Shown here one piece after another: positions 28,626 through 37,568 of a stretch of DNA of 64,000 nt. Location of the stretch: the NCBI GenBank assembly GCA_000621765.1, contig JHXJ01000001.1:1-64000 (forward strand). The letters run 5' to 3'. The translations under genes were made by a program, and so were the position numbers. The notes beneath the pieces are model-generated. The model saw only the letters and a list, made by a program, of their open reading frames with translations. It had not been told where the DNA came from and did not search any database. This DNA is from Ruminococcaceae bacterium AB4001. Lineage in GTDB: Bacteria; Bacillota; Clostridia; Saccharofermentanales; Saccharofermentanaceae. The number at the start of each line of letters is the position of its first letter. Within the stretch, counting starts at the first letter, position 1.

Positions 28626-29387
28626 TTATACTCTCTTCAGTACTTCTTTTACAAGCGACTCATAGGCCTTGGCACCCTTTGAGTTCTTATCGTAATCACA
28701 GATAGCAAGGCCGTGGCTGGGAGCTTCTGCAAGGCGCACGTTTCTGGGAATTACTGTCTTGAATACTTTGGTTCCGAAGTACTTATCTGTTTCCTCTTTT
28801 ACCTGTCTGGAGAGCTGCGTTCTCATGTTAAACATCGTGAGAACAACGCCGAGGATTTCAAGATCAGGATTCAGCTTTTTCTTAACGATGTTGATCGTAT
28901 CCATAAGCTGTGACAGACCTTCCAGAGCATAGTACTCTCCCTGGATCGGAATAACCAGACGGTCTGATGCCGTAAGGGCATTGATGGTCAGCAAACCCAA
29001 TGACGGCGGGCTGTCCAGGATTATGAAGTCATAATTATCTTCAATGGATTTGATCGCATTTTTAAGTATCTGTTCTCTAGAAATAACAGTTACTAGCTCG
29101 ACCTCTGCACCCGCAAGATTGATGTTTGTGGGGCAGATATCTACGTTGTCTGCGTTAGTTTCATAGATAACTTCCGAGATGGGTGTCTCGTTGATCAGGA
29201 CATCGTAAACTGTCAGTTCGAGTTCACGTTTATCAATGCCGAGACCACTGGTTGCGTTGGCCTGGGGATCCATGTCGATCAGCAGGACCTTCTTCTTTTT
29301 CTTACCAAGGAAAGCAGCGAGATTTACTGCTGTCGTAGTCTTTCCGACTCCGCCTTTTTGATTTACAAGAGCAATTACTGTTGCCAT
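28626..29387 (-). CDS. parA: Chromosome-partitioning ATPase ParA (Soj)
   Basis: A 253-residue deviant-Walker ATPase. The motif KGGVGKTTT (11-19) and DMDPQANAT are those of chromosomal ParA/Soj proteins without an N-terminal DNA-binding domain. It binds DNA non-specifically as an ATP dimer and is released by ParB, moving origins apart; in Bacillus it also regulates DnaA. It forms an operon with parB. The 350-base gap upstream holds the three parS sites. Confidence 0.96.
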   Translation of the reverse strand: MATVIALVNQKGGVGKTTTAVNLAAFLGKKKKKVLLIDMDPQANATSGLGIDKRELELTVYDVLINETPISEVIYETNADNVDICPTNINLAGAEVELVTVISREQILKNAIKSIEDNYDFIILDSPPSLGLLTINALTASDRLVIPIQGEYYALEGLSQLMDTINIVKKKLNPDLEILGVVLTMFNMRTQLSRQVKEETDKYFGTKVFKTVIPRNVRLAEAPSHGLAICDYDKNSKGAKAYESLVKEVLKRV

Positions 29388-29481
29388 ACTTTACTCCTTT
29401 TCCCTGTAATGTTTCATATGCCAATTCTATCACTTTTAATATGAATTTATATATGTCAACTTTGAGACAAATTGATACAAT

Positions 29482-29497
29482 TGTTCCACGTGGAACA
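29482..29497. promoter_or_regulatory. parS site 1
   Basis: Perfect 16-bp palindrome TGTTCCACGTGGAACA, one mismatch per arm from the Bacillus consensus TGTTTCACGTGAAACA. ParB binds here; it lies 95 bases before parA. Confidence 0.93.
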
Positions 29498-29583
29498 ATA
29501 TCGAATATGCAAAATGAGGATTTTTCTAATTTGAGATTTTGGATCAGATATATAATTCTCCATTTTTAAGCTGTTGACTGAAA

Positions 29584-29599
29584 TGTTCCACGTGGAACA
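29584..29599. promoter_or_regulatory. parS site 2
   Basis: Second identical copy of TGTTCCACGTGGAACA in the parA-gyrB gap. Confidence 0.93.
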
Positions 29600-29654
29600 T
29601 TTCATCAAAACCGAGATTCTGATCTGCTCGTCAATTTTGGTCCGGTCACCCGAT

Positions 29655-29670
29655 TGTTCCACGTGGAACA
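29655..29670. promoter_or_regulatory. parS site 3
   Basis: Third identical copy of TGTTCCACGTGGAACA. The three sites are 102 and 71 bases apart; apart from them the 350-base gap between parA and gyrB (29388-29737) holds no gene. Confidence 0.93.
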
Positions 29671-29737
29671 ATATGAATAAAAAGAGCGCCACAGAATCTG
29701 CAGCGCTCCTACATGTTGAAATGTGATGGTCCGGATA

Positions 29738-31876
29738 TCAGTTGTCGATATTAGCGAGCTTCGCATTGACCTGGATAAATTCCTTACGGGGCTCTACCTG
29801 GTCACCCATGAGAAGCGTGAATGTCTCATCTGCTTCCTGAGCGTCAGCAAGAGTAACTCTGAGAAGTTTACGTGTAACAGGATTCATTGTCGTATCCCAG
29901 AGCTGCTCGGAGCTCATCTCGCCGAGACCCTTAAATCTCTGGATGAGAGGATTCTCCCACTTATGAGCGATCTTGATCTCTTCGATCTCTTTATCGTCAT
30001 AAGCGTAATAAGCTTCATCACCCTTGTAGACTTTAAAGAGCGGCGGGCATGCGATGTAAACATATCCGCCTTCAACGAGAGGACGCAGATATCTGAAGAA
30101 GAATGTGAGAAGAAGTGTTCTGATGTGTGAACCGTCGACATCGGCATCTGCCATGATGATGACTTTGTGATATCTGAGTTTTGATGCATCGAACTCATCA
30201 CCGATTCCGGCACCCAGAGCCATAACGACAGGCTGGAGCTTCTCATTGGAATATACCTTATCGATTCTTGCCTTCTCAACGTTCAGCATCTTACCCCAGA
30301 GAGGAAGGATTGCCTGATACTTACGCTCACGTCCCTGCTTAGCGGATCCGCCTGCGGAGTCACCCTCTACGATGAAGATCTCACAGAATTCTGCCTCATC
30401 GCTCTGGCAGTCAGCAAGCTTACCGGGAAGTGCGTTATTCTCAAATACGGTCTTTCTTCTTGTGAGTTCTCTTGCTCTCTTTGCAGCATCTCTTGCTCTT
30501 GAAGCTGAGAGACATTTATCCATGATGAGCTTTGCGATATCAGGATGCTCTTCGAGATAGATCTCGAGCTTCTCTGAAACAACGCTCTCGACCATCGGTC
30601 TGATCTCTGCGTTACCGAGCTTACTCTTTGTCTGTCCTTCGAACTGAGGATCAGGAAGCTTAACTGAAATGATCGCAGCAAGACCTTCTCTTGTATCTTC
30701 ACCCTGGAGTTTTACGTCACCGTCTTTGATGAACTTATACTTCTTAGCATAGTCATTTATAGCTCTTGTCATGGCTGCACGGAAACCTACAAGGTGCGTA
30801 CCGCCTTCAGGAGTAGCAATGTTATTAGCGTATGTGTAAACGGTTTCCTGATAGGAATCGTTGTACTGGAGAGCGATCTCAACGAAGTTATCTCCCTGCT
30901 TTGTAGCAAAGTAGATAGGAGGTGTGTTGATAGCTTCCTTATGTCTGTTGAGATACTCAACGAATGAGATGATACCGCCCTCATAATGGAGGTGCTTCTT
31001 GATCGGTTCAGCGCCTCTGTTATCGCAGAGATCGATGGTAACTTCCTTGTTGAGGAATGCCATTTCACGATAACGTGTGATCATTGAATCGAAGTCAAAA
31101 ACGATATCAGGGAAGATTGTGTTATCCGGAATAAAGTTGGTCTTCGTACCTGTATCATCCTTATCACATGTTCCTACGACATGAAGAGGAACTGTTGTCT
31201 TACCCTTCTCAAATTCGATCTCGTAGATGTTTCCGTCACGGCGTACCTGGACCTTCATGTGATCAGCAAGAGCGTTAACTACGGATGCGCCTACACCGTG
31301 AAGACCACCGGAAATACTGTAAGCTCCGCCGCCGAATTTACCGCCTGCGTGAAGCACTGTGTGAACGACTTCTACAGTAGGAATTCCGAGCTTAGGATGA
31401 TTACCTACAGGAATACCAGAACCGTTATCCGTAACTGTTACTGAACCGTCCTTTTCGAGTACGACATCTATCGTATCGCAGCGTCCTGCAAGAGCCTCGT
31501 CGACTGAATTAGCGACGATCTCATAAATGAGGTGATGAAGACCTCTGAGTGTCGTATCACCGATATACATACCAGGTCTTTTTCTGACGGCTTCCAGACC
31601 TTCAAGGACCTGAATATCATCTTCGCTGTATTCACTGTTGTTGGATGTATCGAAGCTGTCCTGATCTCCTTCTGCAGCGAGAACGTCAGCCATGGATTCT
31701 TCCTTAAAGTCCTCTGTCAGAGCTCTGGGGTTCTCAGCGAGATTCTTAAGTTCGTCATCGTCTTCCTCTTCAACGGGCTGGAAGTAAAGGTCAACAGCAC
31801 CGGTAGGGCGGGAGGAGGGTTCCTTAGACTCGGAATTCTCCTCGAAATTGAAATTCTTCTCGTCGTTTTCCTTCAT
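29738..31876 (-). CDS. gyrB: DNA gyrase subunit B with acidic N-terminal extension
   Basis: A 712-residue ATPase subunit of DNA gyrase, which introduces negative supercoils. The GHKL ATPase domain starts at about residue 83 (DIQVLEGLEAVRKRPGMYIG); the TOPRIM region has EGDSAGGSAKQGR and DADVDGSHI; the C terminus ends FIQVNAKLANIDN. The first ~80 residues are an acidic extension (EEEDDDE) absent from standard GyrB. A second ATG at 31693, preceded by AAGGAAG, would remove most of it; the ATG at 31876 has AGGAG at 11 bases. Both are possible. gyrA is not adjacent. Confidence 0.95.
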   Translation of the reverse strand: MKENDEKNFNFEENSESKEPSSRPTGAVDLYFQPVEEEDDDELKNLAENPRALTEDFKEESMADVLAAEGDQDSFDTSNNSEYSEDDIQVLEGLEAVRKRPGMYIGDTTLRGLHHLIYEIVANSVDEALAGRCDTIDVVLEKDGSVTVTDNGSGIPVGNHPKLGIPTVEVVHTVLHAGGKFGGGAYSISGGLHGVGASVVNALADHMKVQVRRDGNIYEIEFEKGKTTVPLHVVGTCDKDDTGTKTNFIPDNTIFPDIVFDFDSMITRYREMAFLNKEVTIDLCDNRGAEPIKKHLHYEGGIISFVEYLNRHKEAINTPPIYFATKQGDNFVEIALQYNDSYQETVYTYANNIATPEGGTHLVGFRAAMTRAINDYAKKYKFIKDGDVKLQGEDTREGLAAIISVKLPDPQFEGQTKSKLGNAEIRPMVESVVSEKLEIYLEEHPDIAKLIMDKCLSASRARDAAKRARELTRRKTVFENNALPGKLADCQSDEAEFCEIFIVEGDSAGGSAKQGRERKYQAILPLWGKMLNVEKARIDKVYSNEKLQPVVMALGAGIGDEFDASKLRYHKVIIMADADVDGSHIRTLLLTFFFRYLRPLVEGGYVYIACPPLFKVYKGDEAYYAYDDKEIEEIKIAHKWENPLIQRFKGLGEMSSEQLWDTTMNPVTRKLLRVTLADAQEADETFTLLMGDQVEPRKEFIQVNAKLANIDN

Positions 31877-31960
31877 AAATGTTTAAACTCCTATTCTTGG
31901 CGGCATTTCCCGGCAAAGACCTGGAAATACTGTATTTATAACACTGTTAATTGCAGGTTT

Positions 31961-32212
31961 TCAGAAACTGTCGGATGACTTGAGTCTGTTTAAAAGCAGG
32001 TTCGAAGATAAAGAACAAACATATGTTTTATCATCGGTTATCACCAATGTCTTAGGTATTTCCTCAGTCACGTACTGCAGCCTGCCTGATTCGTCCTCGC
32101 GGTTCATGTAATCCGCAATATCCTTTTGGGAAGGGAGGACGGTCTCAAGATTGACTATCGCTGTAACCGAAGATTTGAGTACTGAAAGATCATTGCCGAT
32201 ATGAATGAACAC
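31961..32212 (-). CDS. remB: RemB-like protein (DUF370)
   Basis: An 83-residue protein resembling RemB/YaaB, the DUF370 family protein found between recF and gyrB in many Firmicutes, related to the matrix regulator RemA. It starts MFIHIGNDLSVLKSSVTAIVNLE and uses a GTG codon with GGAGG 7 bases upstream. The location supports the name more than the short sequence. Its own role is poorly known. Confidence 0.85.
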   Translation of the reverse strand: MFIHIGNDLSVLKSSVTAIVNLETVLPSQKDIADYMNREDESGRLQYVTEEIPKTLVITDDKTYVCSLSSNLLLNRLKSSDSF

Positions 32213-32345
32213 TCTTTGGCCTCCAAATCGTCCGTATATCCTCTATTAACTAATAAATTATAACATAATATAGGATAATAATATGTTTATTATAATATAG
32301 ATTGTGGCTGTATTTGGCGGTTTTTTAGTCGATTTTGACCTAAAA

Positions 32346-33593
32346 TCAGGATTTTTTCTCGATTATGCCGTTATCTACGCAGAAGAAATCTGCGTTTTTG
32401 GACCATCCCATCTGATCTATCTCTTCGCCGATCATGTTCTTATCTGTGCATGTGATGAATATCTGGGCATCCTTCATTGATGAAACCAGACTTGCTCTTC
32501 TTGTCTTATCAAGTTCGGAGAAAACATCATCCAGGATGAGAATAGGGGTGGATGATACGAACATCTTGATTATCTCCAGCTCAGAGAGCTTGAGAGCGAG
32601 CGCAGCCGTTCTCTGCTGTCCCTGTGAGGAGAAGTTCTTCATGGCAAGACCGTCCAGTTTTATGATGATGTCATCCCTGTGGATTCCGGTAGATGAAATA
32701 TGCTTGTCTATGTCGTAATTTCTGACCGATTTGAGCTTAGCCAGGACCAGATCAGAGAGAATACCCTTAATTCGCCCGTAATCAGCCCCAGAAAGGCCCT
32801 TATGCATGAACTCGTCATATTTACTGTTTTTATTAAGAAACGTTTCTAAGGCCCCTACAACGCCAAATATAGTGTTGTACTCAATTGAGAGGTTTTCTTT
32901 ACCACCTGAAATGCTTCCGTGATGCTTTGAAGCCATGTCTGAGATTAGCTTTGCAAACCTGTATCTCATGAGGATTATCTCTGCTGAGAGGTCAGCAAGG
33001 GAGAAATCCCAGAAATTAAGCTGTTCATCAATAAGACCGGGCTTGTCATCGCTCAGTTTTATGCTCTTGAGCAGTGCATTTTTCTGGGCAAGGATCCTGC
33101 TGTAACTGTTGAGCAGGTTGAAATATGAAGGGGAGACCTTTGAAATCAGCGTATTTAAAAATTTTCTGCGGTAGGAGGGAGCGTTTTTTACGATATTCAG
33201 ATCCTCAGGAGCGAAAATAACTATGTTACATACGCCAAGATATTCGGACATTTTGCTTATGGTGGCATTATCCCTGATAAGTATCCTTCCGGCCTTACCT
33301 GATCTGCTGAGTGAAGATCTCTCAGTGTAATAGCATGCGGAAAGCTGGACACTGCAGCCGTCATCATCTGTCATTTCAAGAGATGCAGTATATTCATTTT
33401 CACCGAACTTTATAAGATCCGAATCCTTACTCGTTCTATGTGAAGCCATACTGGATGCGACATAGATTCCTTCTACGAGATTAGTCTTTCCCTGGGCATT
33501 ATTTCCGTAAACGATATTAACAGAAGGCCCGACATCCAGATCGAGCCTTCCGTAATTTCTGAAGTTTGTAAGATGTATGCTTTTTATGATCAT
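32346..33593 (-). CDS. recF: DNA replication and repair protein RecF
   Basis: A 415-residue SMC-like ATPase that helps RecO and RecR load RecA on gapped DNA. It begins IKSIHLTNFRNY, with Walker A GNNAQGKTN (30-38), the signature region FSSQGQQRT and Walker B LILDDVFSELD. It overlaps dnaN by one base (TAATG), so the two are translationally coupled. The small S4-domain gene (yaaA) often found between dnaN and recF is missing. Between recF and remB is a 130-base AT-rich gap without a gene. Confidence 0.97.
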   Translation of the reverse strand: MIIKSIHLTNFRNYGRLDLDVGPSVNIVYGNNAQGKTNLVEGIYVASSMASHRTSKDSDLIKFGENEYTASLEMTDDDGCSVQLSACYYTERSSLSRSGKAGRILIRDNATISKMSEYLGVCNIVIFAPEDLNIVKNAPSYRRKFLNTLISKVSPSYFNLLNSYSRILAQKNALLKSIKLSDDKPGLIDEQLNFWDFSLADLSAEIILMRYRFAKLISDMASKHHGSISGGKENLSIEYNTIFGVVGALETFLNKNSKYDEFMHKGLSGADYGRIKGILSDLVLAKLKSVRNYDIDKHISSTGIHRDDIIIKLDGLAMKNFSSQGQQRTAALALKLSELEIIKMFVSSTPILILDDVFSELDKTRRASLVSSMKDAQIFITCTDKNMIGEEIDQMGWSKNADFFCVDNGIIEKKS

Positions 33594-34708
33594 TATCTTC
33601 TGATAGGAAGAATAAGATAGATATATTTCTCACCCTCAACAGGCTTGATGATACAGGGTCCCTGACCGCCGTTTACTTCAACTCTGATGATCTCATCATC
33701 GATATTCTTAAGAACATCGATAACATATCTGGAATTGAAATCTACATCGATGAGATCGCCGTCAAGGCTGATGTCGATGTTCTCCTGGAGATTACCTCTT
33801 GCAGAAGTAGCCTGGACAGTAAGCTCTGAAGGATTGTTGCTGAGGAATCTTACAGGGCACTTACGGTCATCAGTCATGATGATGAGTGAAGCTCTGTCGA
33901 CAGCATCAAGGAACTGCTTGCGGTTGATAGTAATGACTGTCTTAGGATTCTTTGCAATGATGGAATCAAAGTTGATGAACTGGCCTTCGATAAGACGTGA
34001 GATCATTCTTACGTTGCCGATATCGAAAAGGAGATTCTGCATTGATGTATAGATATTGATCTCTGCATCCTCATCATCACTTAAGATCTTGCTCATCTCA
34101 GTCAATGCCTTACCGGGAACGATATAGTTGATCTTAGGGAAATCATTGCCCATATCTTCACGGTTGATAGCCATTCTGAAACCGTCGATGGATACAACGG
34201 AAAGAACTGAACCGTCACTTACGATATTGCTTCCTGTGAGAACAGGACGTGAATTATCCTTGGATACTGCGAAGATAGTATGGTTGATCATATTCTTGAG
34301 GATCTTCTGGCTCATTACTATCTTTTCAGCTTCATTCTCTTCGATCTCAGGGATCTTCGGGAACGGTTCCGGATCAAGACCGGCAATCTTAAATTCTGCC
34401 TGTCCGCACTTGATGGTTGTCTGGAAATTATTATCTGAAATGATATCTACTTCAGGCTCAGGAAGCTTTCTGATGATGTCTCCAAAGAACTTTGAATCGA
34501 TTACTACAGAACCTTTCTCAGAAACGCTGGCCTCAACGTCTGCCTCGATACCTGTCTGAAGATCATAACCTGTAAGCTTGATCTTGTTGTCTTCTGATGC
34601 TTCTATAAGAATTCCATTAAGGATATTTACTGTACTGTTGGTAGTAACAGCTCTTTGGACTATGGAAACATTATTTACCAAGTCATCTCTGCTGCATGTA
34701 AACTTCAT
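33593..34708 (-). CDS. dnaN: DNA polymerase III sliding clamp (beta subunit)
   Basis: A 371-residue clamp that holds the replicative polymerase on DNA. The start MKFTCSRDDLVNNVSIVQRAV is typical, as is the C-terminal IKPVEGEKYIYLILPIRR. I start at the ATG at 34708; the frame up to 34747 has no ribosome binding site. A TATAAT box lies upstream on the minus strand (34750-34755), so dnaN may have its own promoter in addition to readthrough from dnaA. Confidence 0.97.
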   Translation of the reverse strand: MKFTCSRDDLVNNVSIVQRAVTTNSTVNILNGILIEASEDNKIKLTGYDLQTGIEADVEASVSEKGSVVIDSKFFGDIIRKLPEPEVDIISDNNFQTTIKCGQAEFKIAGLDPEPFPKIPEIEENEAEKIVMSQKILKNMINHTIFAVSKDNSRPVLTGSNIVSDGSVLSVVSIDGFRMAINREDMGNDFPKINYIVPGKALTEMSKILSDDEDAEINIYTSMQNLLFDIGNVRMISRLIEGQFINFDSIIAKNPKTVITINRKQFLDAVDRASLIIMTDDRKCPVRFLSNNPSELTVQATSARGNLQENIDISLDGDLIDVDFNSRYVIDVLKNIDDEIIRVEVNGGQGPCIIKPVEGEKYIYLILPIRR

Positions 34709-34747
34709 TTGGATTGGCCGCCTTTCCGAACAAATAAAATATTTCAA

Positions 34748-35067
34748 ACATTATACACTGATTATTATTAAAAATGTATAGTTTAACAGTGTTACTAACT
34801 TAGATTTTAAGGACAGTTTCACGAACTTCCGGGTGCTGTCCTGTAGTATTTAAAGTTAGTTAGTATTCGCCCTATTATGTCGTGTTCAAATGTATATAAC
34901 TGCTGAAGATTCAGTATTTTCGGGAGATTGGCATAAACAATCGATGTATAAAACAGAATATTTTGATGTTCAAAAGAATACCTTTTTGAACACTGTTACA
35001 TTTGTATACAATCCGTCTACAGGTAATCTACCGGAAGTTTTGCACATAAGAACAATTAATGTTCAAA
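34748..35067. other. Candidate origin of replication between dnaA and dnaN
   Basis: A 320-base AT-rich gap without a gene. It holds four copies of an 8-mer (see next entry), a TTATTATTA run near 34762-34770 that could serve as an unwinding element, and a long imperfect stem (ACTAACTT at 34794-34801 with AAGTTAGT at 34853-34860, and AGGACAG at 34810-34816 with CTGTCCT at 34836-34842). No canonical TTATCCACA DnaA box is visible here or in the short dnaA-sortase gap. The change of gene strand near dnaA agrees with an origin here. Confidence 0.5.
34883..35067. repeat. Four TGTTCAAA motifs in the dnaA-dnaN gap
   Basis: TGTTCAAA at 34883-34890, 34967-34974 and 35060-35067, and its complement TTTGAACA at 34985-34992. 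As 9-mers they read (A/T)TTTGAACA. Their clustering within 185 bases next to dnaA suggests binding sites for an initiator or regulator. The last one is part of an inverted repeat GAACA-ATTAA-TGTTC (35050-35064). Confidence 0.6.
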
Positions 35068-36405
35068 TCAGGTTATGTGCTTAACAATATCCTCAGCCTC
35101 AGCTTTGAGCTTTGGATCCTCATCTACGTTATTGCAGCCGTGCATAACTGTCGTATGTTTACGTCCGCCAAAGATCTGACCGATCTTCTCATACTTGAAT
35201 TCGAGATAATCCCTGCAGATGAACATGGCAACATTACGGGCATTTGAGATCTCGGCACTTCTGAGCTTTGATGTCAGCTTATCCGGCGTAAGGTCGTAGT
35301 AATTTGCTACAGCATTTATGACTATCTCAGGTGTCAGATACTTCTTCTTATTGGGCTGGACGATAGGTACGATGATTTTCTGGACATCCTCTAAGGAAAG
35401 CTCACCGTTAGCCAATGTAATATAAGAAGAAATGGTATTGAAAGCACCATTGAGCTGTCTGATATTTGTGGTCACGTTTTCGCAGACATAATCGATGATC
35501 TCATCTGAAAGAGTGAAATTCTCATTCTCGAGCTTGCTTAAGAAGATAGCCTTACGTGTCTCAAAATCCGGCGGCTGGACATCGAACATGATGCCGTCCT
35601 GGAAACGTGAGGTAAGTCTGCTGTTGAGCTCCGTAAGATTGGAAGGAGCCTTGTCGCATGTGATGACGATCTGTTTGCCGGCTTCGATAAGAGCTTCAAA
35701 CGTATTAAAGAACTCAGTCTGTACACTTTCTTTTCCGATAAGGAACTGGATGTCGTCAATAAGGAGGACATCGACAGTACGGTACTTGTTACGGAAGTCA
35801 GTGTAATTCTTTGTCTGGATGGTAGCGATAAATGCATTTGTAAAGGCTTCGCAGGTCGTATAAATGACCTTCTTTTCAGGATGCTGGGCCAATACGGCAT
35901 TGCCGATCGCTTTCATGAGGTGGGTCTTTCCGAGTCCGGAATTACCCCAGAGGAAGAAAGGATTTCTCTGTTTCTGACCGGGCTTTGATGCGACAGATAC
36001 AGCTGACGCATGAGCGAAACGGTTACAGTCACCTACGACGAAGTTCTCGAAAGTGAACTCGCCTGTGAGTCCGGTTGAGGTAGGGATCTCGCTCTTTGCC
36101 TGTCTTGCGGCTTTCTTCTCAGAGTTGACCGAAGCATTGAGGGCTTTGTCATCACCTTCGAGAATGAATTTTACGGCGCAGGTCTTGCCGGAATTGGCAG
36201 TCCTTATGGCATCTTCAATTCTCTTGCTGAGCTTCTGGTTCTTGACGATGCTGAGGGAATACTCGTCTCTTGCTGCGAGCACAAGCACATCATCATCCGA
36301 ATGGACAACTTTCATCTTGCTCAATATGGAATCATAGGTAACGATGTCGATATCATCGTCATACTGAAGCAGCTTTAAAGCATTATTCCAAATGGAACTG
36401 TCCAT
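35068..36405 (-). CDS. dnaA: Chromosomal replication initiator DnaA with altered recognition motif
   Basis: A 445-residue initiator. Domain III AAA+ has WGNSGLGKTHL (Walker A) and LLIDDIQFL (Walker B). Domain IV has YEKIGQIFGGRKHTTVMHG near 404-422. Position 416 is Lys, where almost all DnaA proteins have Asp (GGRDHTTV); that Asp contacts DnaA-box bases in the E. coli structure. The start is the ATG at 36405, preceded by GGAGGGG. It heads the dnaA-dnaN-recF-remB-gyrB series. Confidence 0.96.
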   Translation of the reverse strand: MDSSIWNNALKLLQYDDDIDIVTYDSILSKMKVVHSDDDVLVLAARDEYSLSIVKNQKLSKRIEDAIRTANSGKTCAVKFILEGDDKALNASVNSEKKAARQAKSEIPTSTGLTGEFTFENFVVGDCNRFAHASAVSVASKPGQKQRNPFFLWGNSGLGKTHLMKAIGNAVLAQHPEKKVIYTTCEAFTNAFIATIQTKNYTDFRNKYRTVDVLLIDDIQFLIGKESVQTEFFNTFEALIEAGKQIVITCDKAPSNLTELNSRLTSRFQDGIMFDVQPPDFETRKAIFLSKLENENFTLSDEIIDYVCENVTTNIRQLNGAFNTISSYITLANGELSLEDVQKIIVPIVQPNKKKYLTPEIVINAVANYYDLTPDKLTSKLRSAEISNARNVAMFICRDYLEFKYEKIGQIFGGRKHTTVMHGCNNVDEDPKLKAEAEDIVKHIT

Positions 36406-36441
36406 GTAACCCCTCCGTAACAAAAATGACGTGCGAGTAAC

Positions 36442-36447
36442 ATAATA
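36442..36447 (-). promoter_or_regulatory. Extended -10 element of dnaA
   Basis: Minus strand TG-A-TATTAT, 37 bases before the dnaA start. The -35 region is poor. The gap to the divergent sortase gene is only 60 bases, so the two promoters must overlap. Confidence 0.45.
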
Positions 36448-36465
36448 TCACGGTTTGGGAGTATA

Positions 36466-37473
36466 ATGAATAAGCATTTTATATCAAAAATCATCGAAAA
36501 ATCAGGCAGGATAATGAAACGGTTCGGGTCCGGAAACAGCGACAGTAAAAAAAGTAATCTGATTACTACAGGACTGATACTTCTTAGTGTCGTTTTTCTT
36601 ATAACGGGCGTTATTCTTCTTTTAATTGAACCGATAAAACGTCTTAACAGACAAAGGATTTCCAGTGAAGCAATCAATGTAATAGAAGAGAAGATATTCT
36701 CTTCTGAAGCTGATGAGGCTGAGATGACATTTGTCGTTCCCGCGACCGGAAATGAGGTCAGCGGTGAAGAGTACGATTTCATTGAGGAGACCGAAGAGAC
36801 TGAAGAGGAAGAAGAGAGCGGCGGCGGTGGCGGATATGTCACCCTCAATTCCATTGGCATCCTGAAGATCAGCAAGATCAACTGCAAGTATTCCGTTTGG
36901 GATGAGGCTACAAAAGTTTCATTAAGGTACGGACTGGGCCACTATCCTGATTCTGTAATGCCAGGCGAAAGAGGAAATGCGACAATTTTGGGTCACAATT
37001 ATAAAGACGGGTCCATGTTTCACAGGCTGGGTGAGCTCAGTGTAGGAGATAAAGTCGTATTTACCGGATCTGACGGGGTAGATAAGGTCTTCTATGTTGA
37101 AGAATCCAAGATCATGAGCGCTGATGAACTGGTGGATATCGCTGTCGGCAACATAACAACCGACAGGCAATTGACACTTGTTACATGTACTTATGAATAC
37201 GGAAGACACGGCTGGAGAAGAGTGGTTATCTGCAAGATGGAAGAAGAGCCTGAAGTTGAAGAAACTACTGCCATGACAGAAGAATCCGGATCAGAGACGA
37301 CTCTTGAGACGGCAGAAACTTCTGAGGGAATCACAGAGACTTCCGAAACGACCATTGAGGAGACAACATCAGCGGAAACTACCGCAGAAACAACGGCAGA
37401 GACCACGGTGGAGACAACTGCTGAGCCCGTGGAAGAGACAGTAACGGAGACAACTGCTGAGGAAGTTGGATAA
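36466..37473 (+). CDS. Class D-type sortase with Thr/Glu-rich tail
   Basis: A 335-residue membrane transpeptidase. A membrane helix at about 32-54 is followed by an acidic linker (about 104-117), a glycine run, and the sortase domain with catalytic His177 (LGHN), Cys241 (LVTCTY) and Arg251/252 (RRVVICK). Sortases cut a sorting signal and attach proteins to the wall. After the domain comes a tail of ETT repeats (about 258-335), not part of the usual fold and likely an outer-surface stalk. The ATG at 36466 has GGGAG close upstream; an ATG at 36514 is an alternative. No substrate with an LPxTG-type signal was seen in the window. Confidence 0.9.
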   Translation: MNKHFISKIIEKSGRIMKRFGSGNSDSKKSNLITTGLILLSVVFLITGVILLLIEPIKRLNRQRISSEAINVIEEKIFSSEADEAEMTFVVPATGNEVSGEEYDFIEETEETEEEEESGGGGGYVTLNSIGILKISKINCKYSVWDEATKVSLRYGLGHYPDSVMPGERGNATILGHNYKDGSMFHRLGELSVGDKVVFTGSDGVDKVFYVEESKIMSADELVDIAVGNITTDRQLTLVTCTYEYGRHGWRRVVICKMEEEPEVEETTAMTEESGSETTLETAETSEGITETSETTIEETTSAETTAETTAETTVETTAEPVEETVTETTAEEVG

Positions 37474-37476
37474 ATC

Positions 37477-37524
37477 ACCCCGCACATAATAAATATTTCT
37501 GTTATAATTGGCGCGGGTTTTTTT
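37477..37524 (+). terminator. Terminator after the sortase gene
   Basis: CCCGC (near 37478-37483) pairs with GCGGG (37513-37517), followed by TTTTTTT. The loop contains the extended -10 element of purA. Confidence 0.75.
37500..37508 (+). promoter_or_regulatory. Extended -10 promoter of purA inside the terminator loop
   Basis: TGT-TATAAT (TATAAT at 37503-37508), 60 bases before the purA start; no good -35. Transcription would begin near the 3' arm of the terminator hairpin. Confidence 0.5.
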
Positions 37525-37568
37525 ATTAACCCTATTAAATAGATTCTTAAATATTGGAGGAACAGACA

